Part shown: one piece after another, positions 1 through 9,686 of the stretch
Numbering within the stretch: the stretch's first letter is position 1
How the letters are laid out: each line of letters starts with the position of its first letter
NCBI GenBank assembly: GCA_030605195.1
Contig: JAUWBB010000003.1
Span: 1-38,443, forward strand
Origin: Bacteroidota bacterium
GTDB lineage: Bacteria; Bacteroidota; Bacteroidia; Bacteroidales; VadinHA17
Length of the DNA stretch: 38,443 nucleotides
Direction: 5' to 3'
The notes under the pieces: generated by a model
Seen by the model: only the letters and a program-made list of their open reading frames with translations
The model's database searches: none
Told to the model about the DNA's origin: nothing
Translations under genes and position numbers: made by a program

Positions 1-590
1 AGTATTATGTGATGGTTTATTTCCCGGCACAAAGAAATGATCTTCTCCAGGGTTAGTTTTTTTGTGTTATGCATGGCTCCAATCGCAAAACCGATATAGC
101 CCGAATGAAACAGGTCCGGAAGAGTTGCGGGATCGATTTCATCTTCTTCAGGAATAAAATAATCTAACCCTTCACCATCATTTTTAATATCAAAGATTTT
201 TAAGGTTTCGATATACCTGTCAACAATATGCACATCCGGAAGTCTGTCTATTTTTAATCTTACCAATAACCACTTTTTTAGATTGATTTTATTAAAAGAG
301 AGCGGAATTGCACTCAGGCACGATTTTACCAGAAAACTCCTTATGTTATGGTGAAGATCAATAATATAATGAAACTCTTCTTGTCGCAGCTCCTTTACTA
401 ATTCTGACAGATTACCATCATATTGATGTACTTTATCAACGTATGAATTAGCCATTACCAAAGGTACAAATTGTTTTTTTACAGCATAGTGAACCTCAGC
501 GTCTTCTACTTGCTTTTTCAGACATCTGACTGCCGGAGTAGTAAGAACAATATCGCCTATTGAACTAAATCGAATAAAAAGAAATTTCAC
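1..590 (-). CDS. Glycosyltransferase family 9 (heptosyltransferase-like), N-terminal part
   Basis: The reverse strand reads from GTG at 590 (another GTG lies at 593) through an open frame that leaves the window at base 1, so about 196 residues are visible. The N-terminus KFLFIRFSSIGDIVLTTPAV is the classic opening of ADP-heptose:LPS heptosyltransferases (GT9, GT-B fold), where the SIGDIVLTTP loop lies at the start of the acceptor domain. Later stretches such as IIDLHHNIRS and FAIGAMHNTK also fit the family. The expected role is adding a sugar to the lipopolysaccharide core on the cytoplasmic face of the inner membrane. An in-frame stop at 617-615 and the lack of an upstream ATG force a GTG start. 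The gene lies downstream of atpC on the same strand. The C-terminal nucleotide-sugar domain is outside the window, so the substrate cannot be judged. Confidence 0.88.
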   Translation of the reverse strand, partial: MKFLFIRFSSIGDIVLTTPAVRCLKKQVEDAEVHYAVKKQFVPLVMANSYVDKVHQYDGNLSELVKELRQEEFHYIIDLHHNIRSFLVKSCLSAIPLSFNKINLKKWLLVRLKIDRLPDVHIVDRYIETLKIFDIKNDGEGLDYFIPEEDEIDPATLPDLFHSGYIGFAIGAMHNTKKLTLEKIISLCREINHHII

Positions 591-640
591 CACCCGAATG
601 GTATAAGTTATATGTTATTGGTTAGCTGTTATTTGTTTAC

Positions 641-692
641 CCCATGAAATTCTGAAAGAAAAGCATATTTCACATGGGCGAGCCCTTTCAGA
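641..692 (-). other. Two interlocking inverted repeats in the atpC-GT9 gap (pseudoknot or switch candidate)
   Basis: CCCATGAAAT (641-650) can pair with 667-678 through ten base pairs and a two-base bulge. TCTGAAAG (651-658) pairs perfectly with CTTTCAGA (685-692). The arms cross, so the stems either form an H-type pseudoknot or exclude each other. The element lies about 50 bases upstream of the GTG start of the heptosyltransferase-like gene and about 60 bases downstream of atpC, so it would be transcribed in the leader or linker RNA. The pairings are read directly from the sequence; function is unknown. Confidence 0.35.
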
Positions 693-754
693 TGAGCGAA
701 GTGGTAAAGCTTGAAAACATGTAGATATATCGGAAGAATTGTTAAAAAACCACA

Positions 755-1000
755 TTACTCAGCGGATTCAGCAAGAATCATCACATTATTCTTTTTCACT
801 TCGACAACACCATTTTTAATGTTGAAATAATCAATACGATCGTTTTCTTCCACTATTTTGACAATCCCTTCTTCGAGAGTGGAAATAATTGGAGCATGGT
901 TTTTTAAAATTGCAAAAGAGCCTTTTGTGCCAGGCACCTTTACAAGTTTTACTTCACCCGTAAATATTTTCTTGTCAGGAGTTATTATTTCTAAATACAC
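755..1000 (-). CDS. atpC: F1 ATP synthase epsilon subunit
   Basis: This 81-residue protein matches the N-terminal beta-sandwich domain of the epsilon subunit: it opens MYLEIITPDKKIFTGEV and contains VKVPGTKGSFAILKNHAPII, the region that contacts the c-ring and gamma. The C-terminal two-helix domain, which in E. coli and Bacillus inhibits ATP hydrolysis, is absent. The short form is usual in Bacteroidota, so this is a lineage trait and not a truncation. It follows atpD on the same strand but is separated from it by 521 bases, an unusual gap for two genes that are normally adjacent. It completes the F1 central stalk with AtpG. Confidence 0.95.
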   Translation of the reverse strand: MYLEIITPDKKIFTGEVKLVKVPGTKGSFAILKNHAPIISTLEEGIVKIVEENDRIDYFNIKNGVVEVKKNNVMILAESAE

Positions 1001-1521
1001 GGTATTTGTGTTTATGTATCGGAATTTTAAGATTATTCGTTGATTAATAATAAGTTATATCATTCTTATAAATATTTTTTTGTTAAAGGCTGAGGCTAAG
1101 GCTAAGGCTAAGATTTCTAACTGCACATATTAACCTTTTAGCCTTCATTTAGACTTTTTTTTTGACTTTATATTAACCTGCATTATTCATACAGAAGATA
1201 AAAGACAAAAGTAAAAAGTTAAAAGTGAATTATTTGCATAAGAAATTCAGATTACTTTTTTATGGAAAATTTAATCGTCTATCAAACATACTATGTTATT
1301 AGTACTTTTATCTTTATGATTAATTTGTGAACAGGAACGAAGTGGATCTCACCGAAGGTAATTAATCAGGCTAAATCCAGTTGCCATTGTGTTATAATTG
1401 TTTGATTGTTATTTACTTTTTTTTACACTGCCGATTGTAGACTGCCGACTTGAACTAGTTCCGGGTTCTTAGTTCTCAGTTCCTTTTGTATTTTAACATG
1501 CTCCCAGCGCTCTGCCCTATT
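1001..1521. other. Long non-coding gap between atpD and atpC
   Basis: No credible gene is seen on either strand. The stretch holds a tandem hexamer (GGCTGA then three GGCTAA, 1088-1111), a TA-rich low-complexity tract, and the repeated word ACTGCCGA at 1427-1434 and 1440-1447, which recurs near 11.98 kb. On the minus strand TACTTTTG (1213-1206) and TATGTTTG (1290-1283) match the Bacteroidota -7 consensus TAnnTTTG, but neither has TTTG 19 bases upstream. They might give atpC its own transcript; this is weak evidence. Confidence 0.6.
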
Positions 1522-3096
<1,575 letters not shown>

Positions 3097-3254
3097 TTAA
3101 ATTACTAATGTTCATACAATCATAATCAGATAAGATTCATTCCTGATCAACTAAGATGTTTATTTTAAAAATCGAAAAGAATTGAAGAATTATTTCACTC
3201 GTCAAATTTCAGATTTTTCCTGGATATTTTTTGTATTTTTATGAAAAAACTGAA

Positions 3255-3818
3255 ATGATAAAATTAAAATTTCTTTATCTGTCTGTCCTCTTTTTCCCCC
3301 TTTCAGTAAGTCTCCCGCTTAATGCCCAATTTACGAAGGTTGGAGGAGGTCTTGTTTTCGGTACAGGTTATGAATATCACCATGTCCGTACCGGAAATCC
3401 TGGAATAAACCTGACCGGAATCTATGAATTAAACCAACCATTCCACCTCTCACCGGGTTTTACTTATGTTTTACCAAAAAAAGACAAACTGGAATACGGT
3501 GATAGGAGAACGAGTTTAATAATGTTTGATTTAGATGCACATTATGTTTTTAATTATCTGGACCGTTTTGAATTTTATGGACTTGGAGGATTAAATATAA
3601 GTTTTGTAAAGTCAAAGTATCTTGGAGATGAATTTTACCTGGAAAATTTTTCCGATAACAGATTAGGTTTAAATGTTGGAGCAGGAACCTACATGAAATT
3701 TTCTGAACAAATGGATTTTTTTGGTGAACTTAAATACATCGTTGGTAAGTATGATCAGCTTGTGGTGACTATCGGTGTTCTTTTGGATGTCCAGTGGTTT
3801 GCCAAGCATGATGAGTGA
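3255..3818 (+). CDS. Outer-membrane beta-barrel protein, secreted, unknown role
   Basis: A 187-residue protein starting at ATG 3255 (MIKLKFLYLSVLFFPLSVS), a typical signal peptide with a cleavage region near LPLNAQF. The TTG eight codons upstream is less likely because it would place charged residues before the signal. The mature part alternates aromatic/hydrophobic and polar residues (FEFYGLGGLNISF, LGLNVGAGTYMKF, VVTIGVLLDVQWF), as in small eight-stranded OmpA/OmpW-like barrels. It is the only plus-strand gene in the ATP synthase region and runs divergently from atpD and convergently to the polyprenyl synthetase. Its function is not recognised; a porin-like or surface role is a guess. Confidence 0.72.
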   Translation: MIKLKFLYLSVLFFPLSVSLPLNAQFTKVGGGLVFGTGYEYHHVRTGNPGINLTGIYELNQPFHLSPGFTYVLPKKDKLEYGDRRTSLIMFDLDAHYVFNYLDRFEFYGLGGLNISFVKSKYLGDEFYLENFSDNRLGLNVGAGTYMKFSEQMDFFGELKYIVGKYDQLVVTIGVLLDVQWFAKHDE

Positions 3819-4243
3819 GCAGTGAAGAGGACGACATAGAATTGTCACATTGCTAAATTGTTGGGTGAGGAGCATAGAGTGCGTGGAGCAGAGCGCAAAG
3901 GGCGTAGTGCACAGCGCTGAGAACGTATCACAGTGAATAGGATGTAGAGCCGAATTGTATTCGGCTGGAAAGGGCACATTTTAAAACCTCAGTTTTTTAT
4001 TATTACTCGTAGCCCGATCTGAAGTCGGACTACGAGAAAATTCTGTCGTACCCTTACTATTAATCTTTACCCTTCAAGCGGTTTGTGCCATAGACATCCA
4101 TGCCAGAGAACCGAAAACATAATAGTGGCAGCAGGCAGTTCTCCACCTAAAGAAACTGTTATATCTATTTGCCTTATCGGAAAAAAAAATAAAAGTAAAA
4201 CAGCTTAATTACCACCTAATAACGCGAGGAGCGAGGGGACGAG
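3819..4243. other. Non-coding gap with degenerate repeats, convergent genes
   Basis: This space separates the 3' ends of two convergent genes. Bases 3867-3922 are a degenerate run of related words (AGAGTGCG, AGAGCGCAAAGGGCG, AGCGCTGAG), a low-complexity pattern that recurs weakly near 28.36 kb. A strong inverted repeat lies at 4006-4036 and is listed separately. A minus-strand open frame across the region (3669-3977) has no family resemblance and overlaps the 3' end of the barrel gene antisense; I do not call it. Confidence 0.55.
4006..4036. terminator. Inverted repeat between convergent genes, possible bidirectional terminator
   Basis: CTCGTAGCCCGA (4006-4017) pairs with TCGGACTACGAG (4025-4036) over 12 positions with one mismatch and a seven-base loop. 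It sits between the ends of the barrel gene and the polyprenyl synthetase, where a two-way terminator would be useful. No long T-run follows on either strand, so it may instead be one more member of the palindromic intergenic repeats in this genome. Confidence 0.4.
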
Positions 4244-5218
4244 CTAATTTTCCCTCTTCATCAAACCTTCTGCCAGCTTTATCAACTCGGACTTCCTGGA
4301 TTTTTCTGCACTTACTTTATCAAGATTCCGGAAGGCTTTCTGATAAAATGACTTCACCAGGTCGTCAGCCTGATCTCTGACCCCAAGTTCATCATAAATG
4401 GCTTTCACCGCTTTAATTTTATCTTTAGGATCAAAATGTTTCCGTTCAATCTGATGTTGGAGGTTTTCAAATATTGCACCATCAGCCAACTCAAAAGCTT
4501 TTATTAGAAGAAATGTTTTTTTATTGGCAACAATATCACCTCCCGTTTCTTTTCCGAAAATCTTTGGGTCTCCATATACATCCAGAACATCATCCTGCAG
4601 TTGGAAAGCCAACCCGAGGTTTTTGCCAAAATCATACATCAGATCAGCATCCTTTGTTGTTGCTCCGCCAATAATCGAACCAATTTTCAAACACGATGCA
4701 ATCAGTACGGATGTTTTTAATTCGATCATTTTTAAGTACCCTTCCAAACTGACTCTTTTGGCTTTTTCAAAATTCATATCATATTGCTGTCCTTCACATA
4801 CCTGAAGGGCCGTTTGAGTGAAAATTCCGGTTACATCGAGCAAAACACCAGGCCGGCATTTGGAAATATATTCATAAGCCAAAATTGACATCACATCGCC
4901 CGACAAAATCGCAATATTCTCATTCCACCTGGCATGAACGGTAGGATTATTCCGGCGTACAGTCGCTTTGTCCATGATATCATCATGCAATAGTGTGAAA
5001 TTATGAAAAATTTCCAGGCCTATGGCAGGATAAACTGCATCCTCAACATTATCTGAAAACAGATTGCAAGCCATTAATACTAATGAAGGGCGCAGTCGTT
5101 TTCCTTCCAAAGACAAAATATAACGTATGGGGTCGTACAGTTCTTTTGGTTCGGAATTAAATACCAGACCTGAAATGGCCTGGTTAATGGTTGCCTGGGA
5201 AGATTTTAAAGTGTACAT
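4244..5218 (-). CDS. Polyprenyl diphosphate synthase (trans-isoprenyl, IspA/IspB-like)
   Basis: This 324-residue protein has both aspartate-rich motifs of trans-prenyl synthases: DDIMD at residues 79-83 with the downstream arginine pair in VRRNNP, and QDDVLD around 208-213. GKRLRPSLVL near residue 39 supplies the lysine and arginines that hold isopentenyl diphosphate. It is predicted to condense isopentenyl diphosphate onto an allylic primer in the cytoplasm, feeding quinone or undecaprenyl carrier synthesis. Chain length cannot be set from sequence alone, so no gene symbol is given. It lies between atpG and atpD. That position suggests an insertion or rearrangement within the ATP synthase cluster, although a quinone-pathway gene beside ATP synthase makes metabolic sense. 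Confidence 0.92.
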   Translation of the reverse strand: MYTLKSSQATINQAISGLVFNSEPKELYDPIRYILSLEGKRLRPSLVLMACNLFSDNVEDAVYPAIGLEIFHNFTLLHDDIMDKATVRRNNPTVHARWNENIAILSGDVMSILAYEYISKCRPGVLLDVTGIFTQTALQVCEGQQYDMNFEKAKRVSLEGYLKMIELKTSVLIASCLKIGSIIGGATTKDADLMYDFGKNLGLAFQLQDDVLDVYGDPKIFGKETGGDIVANKKTFLLIKAFELADGAIFENLQHQIERKHFDPKDKIKAVKAIYDELGVRDQADDLVKSFYQKAFRNLDKVSAEKSRKSELIKLAEGLMKREN

Positions 5219-5237
5219 GATTAAATATTGTAACTAT

Positions 5238-5459
5238 TCAGTTTACAATAATCTCTTTATAATATCCTTCTGCAATATTTCTACTGAGGCTATGAGAAGA
5301 ATCAATATCTTCATGAGCGTTCAGCGAATAATTAGATACTGTTTTCTTCAGTTCATAAGGGAATTTTGATAATAACTTAAATGTGAGGATATACAATTCA
5401 ACTGAATTATTCCAAACTCGTAATTGTTTAAACTCTCTGTTAATATTTTTTCTTTCCAT
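5238..5459 (-). pseudogene. Four-helix bundle (23S rRNA IVS-type) protein, truncated
   Basis: From ATG 5459 the frame encodes 73 residues. FKQLRVWNNSVELYILTFKL and SLSRNIAEGYYK match the first helix and the NIAEGYYR signature of the four-helix bundle family often encoded in 23S rRNA intervening sequences. Family members are usually about 115-130 residues with two more helices after NIAEGYY; here the frame stops seven residues after that motif. The protein is therefore probably a remnant. It lies between atpG and the polyprenyl synthetase, just downstream of an ATGCCTAAA-type repeat cluster. The frame extends upstream to 5492, but the ATG at 5459 better fits the family start. Confidence 0.65.
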
Positions 5460-5557
5460 TTTTCCCCTGTAGAAATAGCTCCCACGTTGCATTTCACAGG
5501 GCAGGCATTATTCCAACTGACACCTACTCATTTTCCGGATGAACCATATTTTATTTA

Positions 5558-5639
5558 TGCATTTTAGGCACTTATTCTATTAGACATTTTAAACTTTAGG
5601 CATTTTAGGCACTTTAGACATTTCTTTAATAGGCATTTG
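5558..5639. repeat. Degenerate ATGCCTAAA minisatellite, copy 1
   Basis: Read on the minus strand, the stretch is built from imperfect copies of a 9-10 base unit, ATGCCTAAA with variants ATGTCTAAA and GTGCCTAAA. A related cluster occurs at 36121-36159. In both places it lies in an intergenic gap on the upstream side of a minus-strand gene. The units are too short and degenerate for a CRISPR. Confidence 0.7.
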
Positions 5640-5709
5640 TTGATATAACTATAAATGATAAAAACTTTGCAAAAACAATTGAGAGATAATAATATAAAAT
5701 CATTGCCTG

Positions 5710-6591
5710 CTATCCTCTTAACGCTTCGGCACCACCGACAATTTCGAGTATTTCTTTTGTAATAGCTGCCTGTCTGGCTTTATTGTAATGGAGGGTTAAT
5801 TCACGTATCAATTCTGTAGCGTTATCGGTTGCCTGGTGCATGGCCGTCATCCTGGCGCCTTGCTCGGAAACATAAGAATCCAATATTGCCTTGTAAAATT
5901 GTATTTTTAAAGCCCGGGGTATTATTTTTTTAATGATGTGATCCTTATCAGGTTCAAATATATAATCCAAGTTTCCGGTTTCTTTATCATGTGTCAAATC
6001 TATCTCAATGGGTAAGAATTGTTCAACGGTTAGAATTTGAACAGCAGCATTCTTAAACTGGTTGTAAACCAATTCAATTTTATCGTATTTAGCATTCAGA
6101 AAATCGTTTATGGTTTGCTCAGCTAACGGAGCCACCTTGTCAAAACTCAGATCATCAAACAATTCATTATACGAAGCAACAATCTGGTATTTCCTCGATT
6201 TCAGTAATTCCGTTCCTTTTTTACCGATGGTTAGAAATTGAAGATTTCCTTTTTGCAATAGGTCCGTGTAAGTTTCATGTGCTAATTCTAACGATTGCCT
6301 TATTACATTGGCATTAAAAGGCCCACATAATCCCCGGTTTGATGTAACAACCACGATCAATACCTTTTCCAGTTCTCTTTCGGATGTAAAGATATTTTCC
6401 TCATTTTCCTGAATATCTTCGTTGAGACTTGCCAGTACCTCATGGAGTTTATTGGCGTATGGCCTTAATTGAATGATTCTGTCCTGTGCCTTTCTGAGTT
6501 TCGAAGCGGCAACCATTTTCATAGCAGAGGTAATTTTCCGTGTCGATCTTACACTTGCAATTCTTGTACGTATTTCTTTCAGGCTTTCCAT
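5710..6591 (-). CDS. atpG: F1 ATP synthase gamma subunit
   Basis: The 293-residue gamma subunit, the rotor shaft inside the alpha3beta3 head. The N-terminal helix MESLKEIRTRIASVRSTRKI with ITSAMKMVAASKLRKAQ is the universal gamma opening. The C-terminal helix contains MTAMHQATDNATELI and ends ILEIVGGAEAL, also universal. The central Rossmann-like domain includes VVVTSNRGLCGPFN. It follows atpA with a 28-base gap. It is the last gene of the main atp run before the interruption; atpD lies about 2.7 kb further on instead of adjacent. Confidence 0.97.
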   Translation of the reverse strand: MESLKEIRTRIASVRSTRKITSAMKMVAASKLRKAQDRIIQLRPYANKLHEVLASLNEDIQENEENIFTSERELEKVLIVVVTSNRGLCGPFNANVIRQSLELAHETYTDLLQKGNLQFLTIGKKGTELLKSRKYQIVASYNELFDDLSFDKVAPLAEQTINDFLNAKYDKIELVYNQFKNAAVQILTVEQFLPIEIDLTHDKETGNLDYIFEPDKDHIIKKIIPRALKIQFYKAILDSYVSEQGARMTAMHQATDNATELIRELTLHYNKARQAAITKEILEIVGGAEALRG

Positions 6592-6619
6592 GTAGATATC
6601 TCAATGGAAATCAGTTAAT

Positions 6620-8206
6620 TTAGTCAATATCTTGATATTTGGAAGCTATTTCCAGGGCAACTTTTTCCAGGGTATTTGCTGTTTCACCGGTAAGTGTTCC
6701 TTCCTTAATGGAATCCAAAATTTCTTGATGTTTTAGTTCAAGATACTCGATAAATTCTACTTCAAAATCTTTTATTTTTTCAACCGGGACATTTTTAAGC
6801 AATGCTTTTGTTCCGCAAAATATAATGGCAACTTGTTTTTCGACAAGGACAGGTGAATACTGTCCTTGTTTCAGGATTTCAACATTCTTAGCCCCTTTAT
6901 TCAGAATGGCAAGGGTTGCGGCGTCCAGGTCGGAACCGAATTTTACAAAAGCTTCCAGTTCGCGGTATTGAGCCTGATCGAGTTTCAGGGTTCCGGCAAC
7001 CTGTTTCATTGCTCTGATCTGGGCAGCACCCCCAACACGGGAAACCGAAATACCCACATTAATAGCAGGTCGAATACCGGTATTAAACAAGTCGGTTTCC
7101 AGAAATATCTGTCCATCCGTAATGGAAATAACATTGGTTGGAATATAAGCGGAAACATCCCCTGCCTGTGTTTCAATGATGGGTAATGCTGTTAGTGAAC
7201 CACCCCCTTTAACCATATGCCTGATGGAGTCAGGAATATCGTTCATTTTAGAAGCAATTTTGTCGGATTCAATAATTTTCGCAGCTCTTTCAAGCAAGCG
7301 CGAATGCAGATAGAATACATCCCCAGGGTAAGCCTCCCGTCCCGGAGGTCGTCTTAAAAGAAGGGAAACCTCGCGGTAAGAAACTGCCTGTTTAGACAAA
7401 TCATCATATATTATCAAGGCAGCCCTTCCTGTATCTCTAAAAAATTCACCTAATGCTGCTCCCGCGAACGGTGCATAAAATTGGGATGCAGCCGGATCGG
7501 AAGCATTAGCGGAAACAATGATCGTATAATCCATTGCTCCATAATCCTCGAGAGTCTTGAAAATGCTTGCAACCGTTGAGCCCTTTTGTCCAATGGCTAC
7601 ATAAATACAATAAACCGGCTTCCCTTGCTTGTAAAATTCTTTCTGATTTATTATGGTGTCGATAGCAATGGCTGTTTTCCCGGTCTGACGGTCACCAATA
7701 ATCAATTCGCGCTGTCCCCTGCCAATCGGTATCATAGCATCAATAGCCTTTATACCGGTTTGAATGGGTTCATTTACAGGTTGCCGAAAGATCACTCCCG
7801 GTGCTTTCCTTTCAAGAGGCATTTCATATGTCTTCCCCTGAATAGGACCTTTACCATCCAATGGTTCACCCATGGTTGATATAACACGCCCCAGAAGTCC
7901 TTCTCCTGCATGGATAGAGGCAATTCTTCCGGTTCTTTTAACAATATCTCCTTCTTTTATTTCTTCGGATGAACCTAAAAGAACGGCACCAACATTATCT
8001 TCCTCAAGGTTTAAAACAATAGCTTCTATTCCATTTTCAAACTCGATTAGTTCATTTGCCTGAACGTTTGATAACCCATAAATCCTGGCAATGCCATCTC
8101 CAACCTGTAAAACAGTCCCAACCTCTTCAAGTTCAATATCCAGTTGAATTCCTTCCAGTTGTTTTTTAAGGATTTTTGAAACTTCTGCCGGTTTAATGTG
8201 AATCAT
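6620..8206 (-). CDS. atpA: F1 ATP synthase alpha subunit
   Basis: A 528-residue non-catalytic nucleotide-binding subunit. Walker A GDRQTGKT has its lysine at residue 177, close to E. coli K175. The N-terminal beta-barrel ([20 protein letters not shown]), the signature [20 protein letters not shown] and [17 protein letters not shown] are all present. It starts at ATG 8206, 22 bases after the atpH stop, and continues the operon towards atpG. With AtpD it forms the hexameric head. Length and motifs are normal. Confidence 0.98.
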   Translation of the reverse strand: MIHIKPAEVSKILKKQLEGIQLDIELEEVGTVLQVGDGIARIYGLSNVQANELIEFENGIEAIVLNLEEDNVGAVLLGSSEEIKEGDIVKRTGRIASIHAGEGLLGRVISTMGEPLDGKGPIQGKTYEMPLERKAPGVIFRQPVNEPIQTGIKAIDAMIPIGRGQRELIIGDRQTGKTAIAIDTIINQKEFYKQGKPVYCIYVAIGQKGSTVASIFKTLEDYGAMDYTIIVSANASDPAASQFYAPFAGAALGEFFRDTGRAALIIYDDLSKQAVSYREVSLLLRRPPGREAYPGDVFYLHSRLLERAAKIIESDKIASKMNDIPDSIRHMVKGGGSLTALPIIETQAGDVSAYIPTNVISITDGQIFLETDLFNTGIRPAINVGISVSRVGGAAQIRAMKQVAGTLKLDQAQYRELEAFVKFGSDLDAATLAILNKGAKNVEILKQGQYSPVLVEKQVAIIFCGTKALLKNVPVEKIKDFEVEFIEYLELKHQEILDSIKEGTLTGETANTLEKVALEIASKYQDID

Positions 8207-8228
8207 TATTAAATATGTTTTAATCAGG

Positions 8229-8771
8229 TTAGTATTTTCCTGTTAGTTCTCTTTTAATTTTTTTTAGCTCTGAAGATACGCTTGCATTAAACAAATGATC
8301 TTCTATTCTCAAAACAAAACCTCCTATCAGACTCTCTTCAACCTTACCAGCCAAATCGACTTTTGTTTTATAAGCTTTGTCAATTAAATCGATGATTCTG
8401 TTCCTGACTTCACGGTCAACCGGAGTTGCCGTTGTTAATGTGGCTGAAGTAATTCCTTTGTGCTTCTTATACACACTAATAAATCTGCATATAATATCCG
8501 GAATAAATGTTTCTCTTTTGTTTAATATGATCAGGTCGAGGAAATTAAGGGTAAGTTTATTTACATCCGGTCTAAACACTTCACGCACAATAACCTTTTT
8601 CTTTGACGCGGGAATTATCGGACTATGAAACAAGTCCGTTAATTCACTTACCTGCCGGCATATATCAAGCACAAAGACAACATCATTATGGACCTTATCC
8701 AACACCTTTTTTTCTTTAGCCGACAAAAAAAGTGCCTTTGCGTATCTTACTGCAATTTTGCTGTCGTTCAT
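8229..8771 (-). CDS. atpH: F1 ATP synthase delta subunit
   Basis: The 180-residue delta (OSCP-type) subunit that links the F1 head to the b-subunit peripheral stalk. The N-terminus [19 protein letters not shown] and the C-terminal segment [24 protein letters not shown] are diagnostic. The six-helix N-terminal domain spans roughly residues 1-105. It sits between atpF and atpA in the usual order, with gaps of 42 and 22 bases. Nothing is missing. Confidence 0.95.
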   Translation of the reverse strand: MNDSKIAVRYAKALFLSAKEKKVLDKVHNDVVFVLDICRQVSELTDLFHSPIIPASKKKVIVREVFRPDVNKLTLNFLDLIILNKRETFIPDIICRFISVYKKHKGITSATLTTATPVDREVRNRIIDLIDKAYKTKVDLAGKVEESLIGGFVLRIEDHLFNASVSSELKKIKRELTGKY

Positions 8772-8813
8772 TATAAAGACCTAATCATCAAATCTATCGA
8801 ACCGGTTTACAGG

Positions 8814-9308
8814 TTAATTAAACTTAATTTCGTTTAAGAGTTTATCTATCAATTCTTTTTGATCCTCTTTCCCGGCAAGTTTTTGTTTTAAAATTTTCTC
8901 GGCAATCTCAACAGAGAATGTTGCAACCTGGTTTTTAATATCTGCAATAGCTGCCGTTTTCTCATTTTCAATGCTTAAACGGGCTGCCTCAATGATTTTA
9001 CCGGCTTCTTCAGAGGCCTGTTCTTTGGCCTCCTGAATCATTTTTTCTTTTACCTGTCTGGCTTCTTTTAGCAGGCCATCCCTCTCGACTTTTACTTTCC
9101 TGATCATAGCTTCATTATCAGCCTCCAGTTTCATCATTTCTTCATGAGCTTTTTCGGCCGATAACAAGGCATCCTCGATAGAATGTTCCCGCTCCTTCAA
9201 AGCATTTAAAATGGGTTTCCAGGCAAATTTTTTAAGTATCCACAATACAAGTCCAAAGGATATAATCATCCAAAATAGTAAACCAAATCCCGGAGTAACA
9301 AGTTCCAT
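8814..9308 (-). CDS. atpF: Fo ATP synthase b subunit
   Basis: A 164-residue peripheral stalk protein. One N-terminal membrane helix (FGLLFWMIISFGLVLWIL) is followed by KKFAWKPILNALKEREHSIE and a long charged alpha-helix, predicted coiled coil over about residues 40-140 (LLSAEKAHEEMMKLEADNEA, MIQEAKEQASEEAGKIIEAA). The C-terminus should contact AtpH. Only one b-type gene is present, so the stalk is probably a homodimer. It lies between atpE and atpH as expected. Confidence 0.95.
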   Translation of the reverse strand: MELVTPGFGLLFWMIISFGLVLWILKKFAWKPILNALKEREHSIEDALLSAEKAHEEMMKLEADNEAMIRKVKVERDGLLKEARQVKEKMIQEAKEQASEEAGKIIEAARLSIENEKTAAIADIKNQVATFSVEIAEKILKQKLAGKEDQKELIDKLLNEIKFN

Positions 9309-9398
9309 ATTTAACGTTTGAATATTTTCTTAAACCATTTTTTAATAAAAACTTTACAGTTCAACCAATCGTTGAACTGCAAAGCCTTAATCTTTTTC

Positions 9399-9659
9399 TT
9401 ACTCTGTGAAAAGAATCAGCAAACAGACAACAACCGCGAAAAAAGAAACTCCTTCAATCAGAGCTGCCGAAACGATCATATTGGCACGTATGTCTCCTGC
9501 TGCTTCGGGCTGGCGGGCAATAGATTCAACTGCTGTCGCACCTATCCGCGAGATACCCATACTCGCAGCCATAGCTGTAGCTGCTGCTCCAAATGCAGCG
9601 CCCAATTTGCCCAAAGCTGAACCAGCAGCGACCTGTAATAAAACTGATAAAGTGATCAT
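9399..9659 (-). CDS. atpE: Fo ATP synthase c subunit (proton type) with altered glycine motif
   Basis: An 86-residue hairpin of two membrane helices joined by the polar loop ARQPEA. The ion-binding acid is E69 in ALIEGVSFF. The Na+-coordinating residues known from Ilyobacter (glutamine in helix 1, ES/T in helix 2) are absent: the aligned positions are isoleucine, glycine and valine. The ring should therefore carry protons. Helix 1 usually has a GxGxGxG packing motif; the aligned residues here are A31, S33, G35 and S37 (AASMGIS), and another commonly glycine position is A26. Small-residue changes in this motif are known to affect c-ring size in other species, so ring stoichiometry may differ. 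The gene lies between atpB and atpF. Confidence 0.95.
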   Translation of the reverse strand: MITLSVLLQVAAGSALGKLGAAFGAAATAMAASMGISRIGATAVESIARQPEAAGDIRANMIVSAALIEGVSFFAVVVCLLILFTE

Positions 9660-9686
9660 AATAAAATAGATTTGGTTAAAAATATA

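Noticed and set aside
3669-3977. Minus-strand open frame of 102 codons after the barrel gene
   Set aside because: Cys/His/Leu-rich composition from low-complexity repeats and antisense to a credible gene; no start context or homology pattern.
5558-5639. Possible CRISPR-like array
   Set aside because: Units are 9-10 bases, degenerate and contiguous without unique spacers, and no cas genes are nearby.
9399-9659. Sodium-type c subunit
   Set aside because: The acidic E69 is present, but the glutamine in helix 1 and the ES/T ligands in helix 2 that bind Na+ are replaced by Ile, Gly and Val.
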